Positions 42,696 through 54,299 of a stretch of 64,000 nt of DNA are shown piece after piece. Position 1 is the stretch's first letter. The number at the start of each line of letters is the position of its first letter. The notes below the pieces were generated by a model, which saw only the letters and a list, made by a program, of their open reading frames with translations, did not search any database and was not told the origin of the DNA. Source of the stretch: Enoplolaimus lenunculus (Eukaryota; Nematoda; Enoplea; Enoplida; Thoracostomopsidae); the NCBI GenBank assembly GCA_030248215.1, contig JASANG010001695.1, forward strand, positions 62,001-126,000, written 5' to 3'. The translations under genes and the position numbers were made by a program.

Positions 42696-43636
42696 CGCAT
42701 CACCGATCAACAGTTAAAAAAGCTTAAATTGGCAAACCATACAAGTTGCAAATATTAACAAACGCGGCGTGCATATTGCATAAAATTGCACAAAAACAGC
42801 ATCGATATCGTTAAATTGCACCAACGCAAGCCTGGGTTATCAGTTCTTGGTATCATCATCATTAAATCGAGGAAAACTTAACACACCTGGTGCTGATCAG
42901 TAAAAATGTTATGATTTATTGTAACTCCTGTGCGCACCTTTAAGTGATTGCAATTGTTTCGAAATATATATAATTATATGCATTAATAAAGATATATAAA
43001 TATATATTATATGTAGATGATTATATATAAATATGTAGTATATAGATATATTGTATACATAAATATATATAAATATATATTATATATTATATATTATATA
43101 TGTAATATATCCTTTATTTTGAAATTTATTACATAAAACTGCTAAAAACATTTTTGCTAGTCAACAGATTAGAGATGAAAGTAGAGCATTAAATAAATAT
43201 CTGGCAAAAACCAGAAGAATAATTTCTCTCGATTATAATATTTTAGCTAAAAAAGTACCTAAAAGCTGAAAAAGGTTTCGGCAGATTGGCTGTCAAACAT
43301 TTTTTACCGTTCACTGAATTTTTCTATTCTTCCAATTCACTATGTTCACCGTATCAATAGTTCAATTTTAGTGCAAGCTTTGATTGCCGGAAATGTATTA
43401 CAAATGTTAAACACGTAAAGTTAAAATGTAAGCCTGAGAGCCTGATCCTAAAACCAGAAGCATAAACACTCTCCTAAGCCTAAATTTAACCCAAAGCGAT
43501 GGTTCTATTTTAACTAACCAAGAGTGCCATTGCCTTCATAGCCCGTTATAAGCAATGTTTCCACGGCAGCAATAAGCCAACCTTATATCACGTCGTCGTC
43601 GGGCCCACATCCCTTCAGACGAATTAATCATTTGTG
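42696..43636. other. AT-rich DNA
   Basis: 42965-43110 is TA-rich and self-complementary. No gene or clear element. Confidence 0.45.
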
Positions 43637-43757
43637 AAAAGTTTCAAATTATTTGAAGCAAAATTTACGGTTGTGATCACGTAAAAACTGTATTTTAATA
43701 CAGTTTTAGGTCACAACTGTAAACTTTGCGTAAAATAACTTTGAAACGAAACATTTA
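43637..43757. repeat. Foldback element
   Basis: Arms aaagtttcaaattatttgaa and, inverted, ataactttgaaacg, with an inner ggttgtgatcacgtaaaaac / cagttttaggtcacaactg pair and aaactgtattttaatacagttt at the centre. Single copy in the window. Confidence 0.65.
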
Positions 43758-43830
43758 TAAAACAAGACCAGATATTCAAGGAAAATGAATTGTAAAATTT
43801 ATACCTCGGTAATTTGGACTCATTGTAAAA

Positions 43831-43854
43831 GAGACGGCCTTCTCAGGCCGTCTC
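43831..43854. repeat. GC-rich hairpin
   Basis: GAGACGGCC TTCTCA GGCCGTCTC: a perfect 9-bp stem with a 6-base loop, followed by aaaaa. Confidence 0.8.
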
Positions 43855-44192
43855 AAAAATCCCTAATTCCTCTGTGGGATTTGAGCGGAACAAAAACGGG
43901 ATATTACACCAATACCGGCTTAATTACACATCGCAACTGCAAGCTGTGACTTTTATCAGTGGCGTTGCTTAAATATTATCATCATCATCAAATATAGCAT
44001 TATTTGTCCCTGGTTTACGCGAAAACGAGGAAAAAACAAAGCCCGTAACCTCATTCTCAATACCTTAAATGAAATATTTAAGGGTCTCAGAGAGAGCAAT
44101 AAATGGCTAAACATATACAACAAAAAACACTTCAAACACCGTATGGAGAGGTACAAATGAAAACAAAACCAAACAATAACCATAAAATAATA

Positions 44193-44255
44193 CAAAATAA
44201 TAATAATAATAATGATAATAATAATAATACTAATACTAATAATAATAATAATAGA
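44193..44255. repeat. (AAT)n microsatellite
   Basis: About 20 AAT units with a few GAT/ACT interruptions. Confidence 0.95.
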
Positions 44256-44317
44256 CAATATATGAAAGATCTGGCTTCATATTTTTGAACACAACAATCG
44301 CAAGGTCGGACTCACAC

Positions 44318-44470
44318 GTGCCCGTAGCCAGCTCAACCTCCACACCCTGAAAGAATTTTGGCCCCCAGACAAAATTTTCAACCTTCCTTGTTTTTAGTCA
44401 CCGAAAACCCTTGTATGCTTCGTCTGAAAACTGTTTCGCTTACTTGCAAGGTGACCTGGCTAAAGGCCTG
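44318..44470. repeat. Family H MITE
   Basis: cccgtagccagctcaacctc to gcaaggtgacctggctaaagg. Confidence 0.6.
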
Positions 44471-45149
44471 GGGCTCATGGCGGCTGTGTGAACCGCGTAT
44501 CGTAAGTTTATCCTCTTCTAAGGTTGGTGCCTTTTTACCGTGGTCGAGATTGCAACTGCACTCACAGAAATTATGCAATCCCAACCTGCATTTTCACGCT
44601 GACAGACATTGAGGATCGGATAAATTGTCACGGTCAACTGTGGTGAAAATAGCAGTGAATTGTGATATTTTTGCATATTTTGAGGATGTCTATTGGAGAT
44701 AGCAACGAGTTTTGTGTGTGTGACAGTATCGTTTTTGCCGTTTGTGTGTAAAGTAGTTGTCTAGAAAAGTCTGAGGTATGGGTTGTTTGTGCTTTTGGCG
44801 ATTACGAGTACTGCAATTTTCACCATATGGTTTTTGATAAAATTCAACGTTATATTAAAACGCAATTACACAACTGATATCCCGATAATTTGCGTTGAAA
44901 ATTCAAAAAATACTCAAAAATACAAAGTTGCATAAAATATTGGTTTACCTTGATTCTACATTTTAATTACATTGCTTTGCTGGTTTTAGAGACAAAGAAC
45001 TGGTGGACTTAGAGACTGGGACGCTTAGGTTTAAAGATTTAGGCTAAGGCTCAGGGTTAAGCTTAATGGACAGCTTCTTATGACTAACATCGGTATGTTT
45101 TTTCCTTTGTATAATAACTGTTATCATGGGCAATAGCTATTCTGACGCT
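44471..45149. other. No supported gene
   Basis: 44480-44612 is open on both strands with weak splice-like sites. 45000-45060 has scattered ttaggc-like words. Confidence 0.35.
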
Positions 45150-45275
45150 GGCACATGTAAAGATCAGCTATAGAACGTTTTTCTGTGGAACTGCAATAGG
45201 CTTAGGTTTAGGCTTACACTTAGGAATATGCGTTTATGCTATTGTTACCGCTTTTTTCTACATATTGACACTGAC
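45150..45275. repeat. A-type MITE, short
   Basis: gcacatgtaaagatcagcta to ccgcttttttctacatattg, short hexamer core. Confidence 0.6.
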
Positions 45276-45367
45276 GCTTACGGACTTACGCACAAACAGT
45301 GCCGCTAAAAACATCAATTGTTCACTGTCAACAGTATTCATTATAAACACCAGTGGAACAACTGTGA

Positions 45368-45537
45368 ACAGGCCCATAACCAGCTCACCTTGCAAGCGGG
45401 GCTTAAAATTTTTTTCAAGACGTGCATATAAGGATTTTTGTTGACTTACAAGCAAGGTTGAAACTTTCCTAAGTGGGTCAAAATTTGTTCAAGGGGGCTG
45501 ACCCCACCTGTCCCATGCCCATCCTTGGATACGGGCT
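45368..45537. repeat. Family H MITE
   Basis: aggcccataaccagctcacc to catccttggatacgggctcg. Confidence 0.7.
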
Positions 45538-45745
45538 CGAGTGTGAACCTGCGTTCAACCCAGGGCCCCGTTCAATGTCAAAAGCGACAAAAAAGAGTTG
45601 GTCATTTTCTGCAAATTAAACCAATATTTTATCATTAATGAGACAACGTTGACTTTAAAACTCAACTCGGCGGTGTGGGTTTTAACGCAACTTTCACAAT
45701 AACATGCGTACACCAGGTGAATTGTGAGGAAGTAGTGCCATGGAC

Positions 45746-45799
45746 ACTGAAGCCAAAAAGCTTCAGTGCCCTGGACATTGAAGCATTTTTGGCTTCAGT
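45746..45799. ncRNA. Candidate short hairpin (unproven)
   Basis: ACTGAAGCCAAAAA-GCTTCAGTG can pair with CATTGAAGC-A-TTTTTGGCTTCAGT around a 7-base loop (ccctgga): about 23 pairs with one bulge and one G-U. The stem could fold as a small structured RNA or be a mini foldback element. It is shorter than most animal pre-miRNAs. Either strand could be the sense. Confidence 0.3.
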
Positions 45800-45876
45800 A
45801 TCTTTGACACTGAAGTTTTTATTATTTCGTTCGGCAAATTTGGAAACAATACACAATTATTTATTTTTACAAAAAA

Positions 45877-45980
45877 TATAATAATAATAATAATAATGAT
45901 AATAATAATAATAATAATAATGATAATAATAATGATAATAATAATGATAATAATAATAATAAATAATAATAATAATAAGG
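45877..45980. repeat. (AAT)n microsatellite
   Basis: About 33 units with regular GAT interruptions. Confidence 0.95.
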
Positions 45981-46352
45981 TAAAATAACTTTATTCCAGA
46001 CTTACTCAAGTACTCATCATTCCCCGATATTTTCCATATTTTGACAAGCAAAAATTTGAGGATTTAGGCTTAGGCACAGGAAAGTACAAAATAATAATCT
46101 GTTACATGCAGTTGCTATTTTCCCAGGTTCATTAGGTTCTAAAGATACGATCGATGCGTACGCACTCACTGTATCATTTAAGCTTAACCAAACCGGCTGC
46201 CGTGTAAGCCAAAACGGTTCCGTTAAATTTGGGAAAAGTGTACAAGAGGCCGGTGGCCTTTGGTTTCAACCTAAGGCTGCGATACGGGGTTAAACTGGTA
46301 TCCCTGAAGTATCAATGAACAGCTGGAATTTTACGTATTCAGTATCTTTACC

Positions 46353-46639
46353 GGCCCATGTATAGAACAGGGCCGGATCGTTTTCCGGAGGAGCTATAAT
46401 AGATTCAGTTTAAGCTTTAGACTAATTTTTTTGCTTACGCTAAGGCTTAGGCTTCGGCTTAGGCTTAGGAATAGGCTCATCCATACGCATAGGCTTAGGC
46501 TTAGGCTTAGGAATAGGCTCATCCATACGCTTAGGCTTAGGCTTAGGCTTAGGAATAGGCTCATCCATACGCTTAGGCTTAGGCTTAGGCTTAGGAATAT
46601 GCTTATACTACTGTTCCGGCCCTGTTCTATACATGGGCC
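46353..46639. repeat. Family A MITE with expanded (TTAGGC)n core
   Basis: ggcccatgtatagaacaggg to ctgttctatacatgggcc. Inside, four units of about 54 bp each combine ttaggc runs with gaataggctcatccatacgc. Confidence 0.9.
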
Positions 46640-46867
46640 TGTTTTTCTGTCCCTGGGGGCATAGACCGGTGCTCGACACGCCAGTGGTGCAATGTGGTTT
46701 ATCCGCTGAGGATATAATAAAAAAAACGTAGGCGAATGTTGAACATAACGGTGTGTTTAATGTACAATATTACTGGTTAATATTTCCACACTCAAGCCTA
46801 AAGTTTGCCTTTGTGCGAAATTTTGAAACCGAGTTCAGGTCACAGCTGAATCTGTAAGCTGTCGTTT

Positions 46868-47060
46868 GCAGGGATGGGAATACCGGTCTTGGTTTCGGTA
46901 TTTGGAACGTCTGAGTCTCGGTTTCGGCAAGACTCGGTATTTCGAAGATCTCGGTCCAATGAAAGTCTCAGTATTTGAAATGGTTCGGTCTCAGGAAGTC
47001 TCGGTATTTGGAAGGTCTTAGGCTGGGTCTCAATATTTAACCGAGACCGCATATCCCTGC
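46868..47060. repeat. Inverted-repeat element with CTCGGTATTT core
   Basis: Ends gcagggatgggaataccggt and accgagaccgcatatccctgc are inverted. The interior is a degenerate array of roughly 20-28-bp units built on tctcggtatttgga. Another element with inverted ends around a tandem core. Confidence 0.75.
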
Positions 47061-47319
47061 TGGTTTGTGTCTAAATTATAGCGTTATCCTTAAACACTAA
47101 TGCTTTGAAAACCGTGTGTCACAGCGGCGTATACAAGGGAAGTAATAGGATGATATGTACCATCTGAAATTACCAGACATGCAGAAAAGAGTATTTTTAT
47201 AAGCACATTCGGATCCAACAGATTCAAAACGACTTCTCGCTCGCTACACTCGCTTACAAATACGTTTATTTGACGTTATCCCTACCTCAGATGAAACCCA
47301 GTGTACGCCTCTTGTACGA
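47061..47319. other. No feature recognised
   Basis: Contains a tcgctcgctacactcgctta word as in family M, nothing else. Confidence 0.4.
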
Positions 47320-47483
47320 ACCCGTAGCCAGAGCAGGGGCAAGAGAGGCTCAGCCCCCTTGGATAATTTTTAACCCCGTAGAAAATTTTTTAACCTTGCT
47401 TGTAAAGTCATCAAAATCTCTTGTATGCCCTTTCTGAAAATTTTTTAGTCTCCTAGTATTAAGGTGAGCTGGCTACGGGCATG
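47320..47483. repeat. Family H MITE
   Basis: acccgtagccagagcagggg to taaggtgagctggctacggg; ends well matched. Confidence 0.75.
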
Positions 47484-47606
47484 CTTTGGTATGTTAGTTC
47501 CGCATTAATTTGAATAATTATTGTTTTTTAAGACTGAAGCTAATTCTTAATGTTTACAGGTCCAATTAGTTTTATTGACGTTTTTGCTATTTACTATAGG
47601 ACCAAC

Positions 47607-47762
47607 GGCCCATGTTACATTAAGGGGCGTAAAGGTTTCTGGTGGGTATATAAAAGAGTGGGTTTAGATTCTATATTACAATTTTTTGCTTAGGCTTAGG
47701 CTTAGGCTTAGGCTTAGGACTACGCTTAATCTACTGTTACGCCCCTAAAAGTAACATTGGCC
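47607..47762. mobile_element. Family B MITE with exact 8-bp target duplication
   Basis: 156 bp, ggcccatgttacattaaggg to cccctaaaagtaacattggcc, with four tandem ttaggc hexamers. GGACCAAC flanks it on both sides (47599-47606 and 47763-47770). Confidence 0.92.
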
Positions 47763-48143
47763 GGACCAACTATAATCGTTTCAAAAACTATTTCACTTTA
47801 AAGTTTCAGTTTAAAATTTTTTCAATATTCTAAAATCATATTAATTAATCATATCGGTTTCAGGTCACAAATCTACATATAAAAGTTGTCACGTGGTTTT
47901 CATTTTTGCTAACATTTGGCGTTGGGAACAACGTCTATTTTGCCAATTAACGCACTTGCTGCCAAGGAAACTAATTTAACGAATTTCAGCAATTACCTTT
48001 AATTAATGAAAAAACAACAAATTGTATTAATTATAATTGAAATGGCTCACGGGTCTGCCCATTGGGAGATAGGATGGCAAGTGAACTGAGAGACTGCGAG
48101 GCTTAGACTTATGATTATGATTGGACATATGTTTTTGGCTTAT

Positions 48144-48340
48144 GCAGAGGTGGATCCAAAAAATTTTGACGGGCGGCGGGCTGACAAATGTTATGAAACG
48201 CAAAAATTGTAAGGTAGGAACCTTATCATTTTATCACCAAAAAGATTTTGAGGGGGAAAATTGTAAGGTCTTAGCATTTTAACGCGCAAAAATTTCTGCC
48301 TGGAGGGCGTACACCCTCCCCCCCTTCTGGATCCGCTAGT
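48144..48340. repeat. Family G MITE, hAT-like
   Basis: cagaggtggatcca to ggatccgctagtg. Flanks ggcttatg and ggcatacg match at six of eight positions, consistent with an old 8-bp duplication. Confidence 0.7.
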
Positions 48341-48414
48341 GGGCATACGCTTAGGTTTATACTTAGGTTGATGTTTAGGCTTTGGTTTAGTGGGCACGCC
48401 GTTATAATTAACAT

Positions 48415-48610
48415 GGCCCATGGTACATTAACGGGCGTCCAGGATTCTGGTGGGTCCATAAAAGAGTAGGTTTAGATTCTGGATTACATTTGTTTGCTTA
48501 GGTTTAGGCTTAGGCTTAGACTTTATAGAAACACATTTTTGCAACGCTTATAGGCTTAGGCTTAGAAATACGCTTAATCTACTGTTACGCACCTTAAAGT
48601 AACATTGGCC
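48415..48610. repeat. Family B MITE
   Basis: ggcccatggtacattaacgg to caccttaaagtaacattggcc; two ttaggc blocks. Flanks no longer match. Confidence 0.8.
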
Positions 48611-49254
48611 ATCCAGACAGGAGTAGACTGCCTGTGTGACCTAAGTACCGGGTTATTGGCCAATAGGCCGGTTGGAATTCGAACCACTCGACAAAATGAA
48701 AAGCTCATCGAAATGTAATTATTCTGTGGAACAATCCGTGGTGAGCCAGATTATACAAAACTGTCAGGGCCAAATTTTACCGTCATCTTGGTTTCAGGCA
48801 AAGTTTTACTTTGCAAATTTATTGTACTTAATAAAACTTCATAACTTCGAATGGATATTGCAAATATAAACAGTTTGCAATCAACTCATTTTTTGCTCGA
48901 CATTAATTAAACCTTAAAAAATTGAATTTTTCAAAAATTCAACTTTATACGCGAAACAATCACTGATTGAGTTGTGAAAGCAAAAATGAAATTTTTGGCT
49001 GGCGATAGCTACAGTATACTTTTTCGCATAGTCAATCAGACAAGTTAGCCTGCCATCCAAATGCGGTGGCCTAAAGCTGTTCTCTTCTGCCCGGCTCCAC
49101 GAGCCCGAATTACAATCCACACTTCGAAGCTGGTTAATAACGCGGTGAAATTCCAGTTACAAGTTTACAGAATAATTTAAACAGCACTTAAGCCATTATG
49201 CTGATTTTTGCAGACAACTAATATTAATAAAAAGACATATAAGTAAATAAATCA
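48611..49254. other. No supported gene
   Basis: On the minus strand 49030-49130 is open in two frames between splice-like sites; no domain, not called. Confidence 0.35.
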
Positions 49255-49375
49255 ATATAACAAACAAACAACCGAACAAACAAACAAAAAACAAACAAAC
49301 CAAGAAACAATCGAGCAAACAAACAAACAACCAAACAAACAAAGAAACTAACAAATAAACAAACAAATAATTTAC
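49255..49375. repeat. (CAAA)n microsatellite
   Basis: Tetranucleotide tract of caaa with cgaa/ccaa variants. Confidence 0.92.
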
Positions 49376-50115
49376 GCGTAAAATCACTCAATGCTTATGT
49401 CAGATAGCCAAATTTTGTTGTCACAGCGCTTCCGGACACTGTGACAACCGGATATACAAGGAACACGAATACAAACCTGTTCCTCGCTTAGAAAGTTACG
49501 CTACCAAATCATTCACAAAACCACGTTAATATTGCACACAGCGTAAATATCAATTTTTGCATTTAGCCCGTTGCCAGAGGGGGCTAAGGATTTGTTCAAC
49601 CCCCAAAATGTTTACCCCCGGAAAAGGTGTTCGCCTCATGAGTTGTGAAATTGAAACATACGCTTTTTTAAATTGTTTTGCAAGTTAGCCAGAAGCATTG
49701 CTAGCATTTCATTTCGGCATGGATAACCAAGTCTAAACGACGGCTTTTTGCGAGCAAACCTACCAAGGGACAAGAAAATTTTTTGCATCTACAGGTATTT
49801 AGCCTAAAAAAGGCATTTTTCAAGACTTTTCTGAAATTTCGGAAATCTGTCCTATATTCGCCATATTCTCACAAATAGGATGATACACCCCTGCATACAG
49901 ACGTGGCAACGAGCCTGTTTTGACTATATATTTCAACAAAAGTACTATTTTGCGTTACCTATAACTATACAACTCTTTAAGTCAAGTTTAAATAATACTT
50001 AATTGGTAATGAGATTAATGACACTACTAAACTCACGTTAAAATGTGAGGGCGGTTCGGGCTACAGCGCAACCTGTAGTAGTACCTGCCGATTCCTGCGT
50101 TAAGCAGTCAGTGAC
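49376..50115. other. No gene recognised
   Basis: 49560-49640 has a short H-like end (cccgttgccagagggggcta). Otherwise unassigned. Confidence 0.4.

Positions 50116-50193
<78 letters not shown>
50116..50193. repeat. (TA)n microsatellite
   Basis: About 39 uninterrupted TA units, followed by TA-rich sequence to 50300. Confidence 0.97.
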
Positions 50194-50196
<3 letters not shown>

Positions 50197-50514
50197 TATG
50201 TATATGTGTATACATATTATATATTTATATTTATTTATTTATTTTTAAATATATTTATATTTAAATATATTTGTATTTAAATATACGTTTATATATAACT
50301 TAAAATCACGACCTAATCATACGTAGGAACGCAAGACGAACCCCCATATACTTCCACCCCCCACTTTTTGATAAAGGCTTGGCTCCGCACCACGATCACA
50401 CCCGTAATGTATACGAAAAACCCCGTTAAACCATGACCGGAAGAATAGAACATGCAATTCTACAACATGACCCTGGTATCTTTGTTGCTTTTCATCTGTA
50501 TGTACTTGTATTTC

Positions 50515-50700
50515 CATACAATGCCGGAACAGCCACCCCCATACCCCCATTTCTAAATGGACCTGCATCCTAACCGATTGAAACTAAAACCGCCGAAGTT
50601 TTAAAATGCAGCTGGCTTCTTGCGAGCGAAACGAGCGAGTTTGGGGGGGCCCACACAGGAGTGTGGGGCGAACCCTCACCCTTGTCTGCTCCGGCACTGT
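50515..50700. repeat. Family M repeat
   Basis: caatgccggaacagccaccc, ctaaccgattgaaactaaa, gcgagcgaaacgagcgag, tgtctgctccggcactg. Confidence 0.65.
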
Positions 50701-51844
50701 TTCCATAGGGCCAGTAATTTCCATATCAAGACATTTACATGTTTTTCATTTATTCTACACCGTATTCTACGGTTAAATGTTACCTCGCTGAGGTTGCGGC
50801 TTGTCATATATGCTGATGGGGGAACTCATTTAGTGTTTTGATACAAGTATACACACTCGAAATAATATTTCTGATATATATAACGCAAAAACAGTTGATT
50901 TGACCATAACTCGTTAAATTGACGTCTAATTGTTAAAAATTTAAAACTATTCGACTAAGTTCGCCGCGTTGCGTCCAATGATATATAAGTTGTATTGTTC
51001 TTGGGCCAAAAATTTTTTGACTCCCAAGTGGGATCATGAAACCTGGAAAAAATCACATTTTTTAAAAATACAGTCAATCTTGTGTAAGTCGATAGTAAAC
51101 GAGAACAATAACAAAAACCAATCTTGATTATAAAATAACGGAAACGAAAACCGATAAACCGAACGGATATTTCAAAGTTTAAAAAACATGTGTTTATTCT
51201 TTGCGATCTTTTTTAAATTTACAGAAATATCGCGAATGCACATGGCCAGCATTACAATATCCTACTGGGGCTCCGGTATATGGGCCAGGGTACTATAATG
51301 TATAAAACCTTGAGCAATGTAGAAAAAACGACAACCTGTCAACAGTTTTTAATATCTAAAAGGTTATGTACAATATACATATATATTTATATTTAGATAT
51401 ATGTAAGCTAAAGCTCATAGTTAATCTAGCGTAAGGCCTTTTTGAGCAAAAGTATGGTATGCGAACCTCTCATTCGTTATCGATCAAAAAAAACTTCGTC
51501 AGTTTTAAGCCAGAAATGTACTTTTTTTGGCGTTTGGCTGAGTTTCTGAAATCTTACTGACGTATTTGCTTTTAAGTTTAGCCGAAATACTTAAATCAGC
51601 AGGCACAGTTGGCTAGAATACAAGCGAAAATGCCAATTCAAGTTTGAGCCTGAATTGATGATGATTTGGGCCAATGTTATTTTGAGGTGCGTAACAATAC
51701 TGTAAAGCATATGCCAAAGGTTGCGGATATATTTTGTTATTTCAAATCAAACTAGTTCAACACATCCGGTATGCGAAAGTTGACTTTCAAAAGGATTTTT
51801 TCAACTTTAGCGTAAAAATGACGGAATTGGCGGCATTTGTGTAG
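50701..51844. other. Unassigned AT-rich DNA
   Basis: 51665-51720 is one B end (gggccaatgttattttgagg, gcgtaacaatactgtaaagc). No gene. Confidence 0.4.
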
Positions 51845-52020
51845 CCAGTGCCGGAGCAGGCTTAGATGGGACCCCCAAAATTCTTAGCTAGAGACTTTCC
51901 GCGACAATCAAAATATTTTTCAAATTTTTTGTTTAAAATCTTGTTTATGGTAGGGGCCCCTCTTTGGGGTGGCACCTTCAAGTGGGGGTATGGGGAATGG
52001 CTACTCCATACCTGTCTATA
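51845..52020. repeat. Family M-like repeat
   Basis: cagtgccggagcaggcttag to atggggaatggctactccat, degraded. Confidence 0.5.
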
Positions 52021-52100
52021 GCGGAAACAGACACTGATTGTTATTTTTGATTGTTAATTTGATTACAGTTTCATATTTTAAATTGTTACAAAATAAGGCC

Positions 52101-52293
52101 AATGTAAAGAACAGGGGCGGTACAGTATTATAAGCATACTCCTAAACCTCAGGTTAAGCTTAAGTCTAAGTCTAAGCCTAATCGTAAGAATGAGCATATT
52201 CCTAAGCCTAAGACTAAAGCCTAAGCCTAAGCCAAGCAAAAATTTAGTCAGTCCCATAGAAAAATGTTCCGCTCCTGATCTTTACATGGGCCC
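52101..52293. repeat. A-type MITE
   Basis: ggccaatgtaaagaacaggg to gctcctgatctttacatgggcc, CCTAAG core. Confidence 0.75.
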
Positions 52294-52385
52294 AAAATAA
52301 TTACTTCGTCAATTTTTTACATAACTTTTAAAATTTGAAACATTACAATTTTCTGCCAGTATTGCTTAGTGTAAATTCGTAGCTC

Positions 52386-52599
52386 CACACTGCAAGAAAT
52401 GGTTAGTCAAATTGACTTTGTCCGAAATAGGGTCGACGGGACTACACAGTCGGAGTCAAATTCGACTCCGCGTGAGTTTAACATGCGAATCTAGTGAGTC
52501 GAATTTGACTCTGGCCGAGTCAAATATGACTCAGCTTGTGTTGGCCTATAGAGCCTATTTCGGAGAGAGTCAATTTGACTCGCCGTTTTTTGCAATTGC
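52386..52599. repeat. Family D MITE
   Basis: cacactgcaagaaatggtta to gactcgccgttttttgcaat. Confidence 0.75.
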
Positions 52600-52951
52600 A
52601 AGAATCACAGGGTTGTTGTAGTCATTGGTGGCAAGCACACTACATCCACCGGTGTAGCTTAGATTTTAAGTCCAACGGAAATAAACACGTGTAAAAAGTT
52701 TATTGCGACCGAGCGTAGTGAAACGAGAATAATTTTCACTTTGGCAATTTTTCTACAATTTGTAAAAGAGTTTTTTGAAACTTTCCAGAAATTTTGAAAA
52801 GACATATTCCCACATGTATACGTCTGTGGCTACATCGCATTAGGCTTAAAATTGTAACGTTACAAAAATTTTGAAGTTTGATATTAAACATTGCGATTGC
52901 AAAATTCATAAACACACCACTAAGCAATAAAAAATAAAATTTAAGCCCTTA

Positions 52952-53222
52952 TTTACATGTGCAAGCTTTTGATGCGAGAACTTGCAGCTGTGAATTGCAC
53001 GCGAAACTTGCATTTTTTCGTCAGTCAATGACAAAACGGCTGCAGTACATTCAGTGAACTTGCATGGTTATTCACACATGTGAACTAAATTCTTAGCCAG
53101 GATTTTTTAATAAATTATCTATAACTGTACATTTTTCAAACGGGATTTTGGACAAAGCTTGCAAGTGTAAGTTGCAACTGCGAGTTCTCGCCGCAAAAAC
53201 TTGCACGTGCGAATAGGGTTTA
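52952..53222. repeat. Family K MITE
   Basis: agcccttatttacatgtgca to cttgcacgtgcgaatagggtt, inverted ends. Confidence 0.7.
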
Positions 53223-53334
53223 AAAGTAGAAAGTTCACTTTTAATATATTGACGTTTAATATTATAAAACCTATACCTCAATTTAATAAAGGACTAGTTT
53301 AAATTATAACTTAATAATAATATATAGCCATATC

Positions 53335-53665
53335 AAGAAGCGCATGTAGAGGTCGGGGGGCGTGAGATCCCCTCCCATCAGAAACTGTTTTGTCATAAAA
53401 CGGCAAAGCTTCCGTCATACAATTTCCCTTTAAGAAAATTGGCACATATATAACGTACAGTGAAATTTGCGACTCATAACGTTTGCCAGCCCGCCACCTG
53501 TCAGAAATTTCTAGCGGCTGCAATAAATGCAGTGAACTTGCATGGTTATTCACACATGTAAACTAAATTCCTAGCTATGATTTTTAAAACATGATTTTGG
53601 TCCAAGCTTGCAAGTGTAAGTGGCAGCAGCAAGTTCTCGCAGCAAAAACTTACACGTGTGAACAT
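53335..53665. repeat. G fragment plus duplicated part of the K element
   Basis: 53335-53520 is G-like (reverse). 53527-53665 repeats 53046-53210 of the neighbouring K element (tgcagtgaacttgcatggtt, attcacacatgt), with an internal deletion. 53666-53710 repeats cgtctcataacgtttgccag from 53470. Confidence 0.6.
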
Positions 53666-53976
53666 GCGTCTCATAACGTTTGCCAGAGCCCGCCGCCTAT
53701 CAGAAATTTCTAAATCCTCTTCTATCTATTTCTATATCTGTATTAACATCTTTACAGAACCCTGCATATTTTCTTTTAATATCATTTAGCCTCGAATTTA
53801 GAACGTAAAATATAAGCTTCATAACACCAAACCCCAAATGTAACCCGAGTCAAATCATACAACGGTTCTTACTGGAGGTAAGCACAAAGGCAAGAAAACA
53901 AATATTTCCGAAAACTTTCTTTGAGTCGCATTTTCACAAAATGTCAATTTTGTATGCGTTTGTTTTTCTTTGTCAG

Positions 53977-54142
53977 GCAACACCGATCGAGGTTCGAATA
54001 CATACCACCACTGAAAGAAAGCCCAGAGAAAATTTTTGACCTTCAATATTTGTGGTGTGAGTCAAATATTGCAGAGGAACCAAACGCCTACCCTTGTAGA
54101 GTGCTTTATCGTAGATGGGTTAAGCTGATTCTTTCAGTGTGA
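53977..54142 (+). CDS. Candidate exon, family unknown
   Basis: A strong acceptor (a T-rich tract ending ctttgtcag) opens a plus-strand frame: QHRSRFEYIPPLKESPEK, IFDLQYLWCESNIAEEP, NAYPCRVLYRRW, then either a donor G|GTTAAG near 54117 or VKLILSV and a TGA at 54140-54142. Composition (charged, two Cys, few low-complexity runs) looks like protein. No domain recognised. It may belong with the plus-strand candidates at about 55508 and 57084. Confidence 0.4.
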
Positions 54143-54299
54143 CACATTTTTCTGAGGGTCACAAACTTTCAGCACCTTTGCGAAATGACTCAAAAAAATT
54201 TCAAGTTTCAGGAATGTTATACGTGTCGTTAGTATGGGAAAAAACCCCTGTGGGTCGAAGTCGGTGAATGACCACTAACAGAGTTTTATTTGTGTGTAG

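Noticed and set aside
46431-46664. Arg/Leu-rich repeat protein frames (also at 37276, 62112 and 19654)
   Set aside because: Direct translation of TTAGGC arrays inside A-type MITEs.
49030-49130. Minus-strand open frames (two)
   Set aside because: Two frames are equally open between splice-like sites and neither resembles a known protein.
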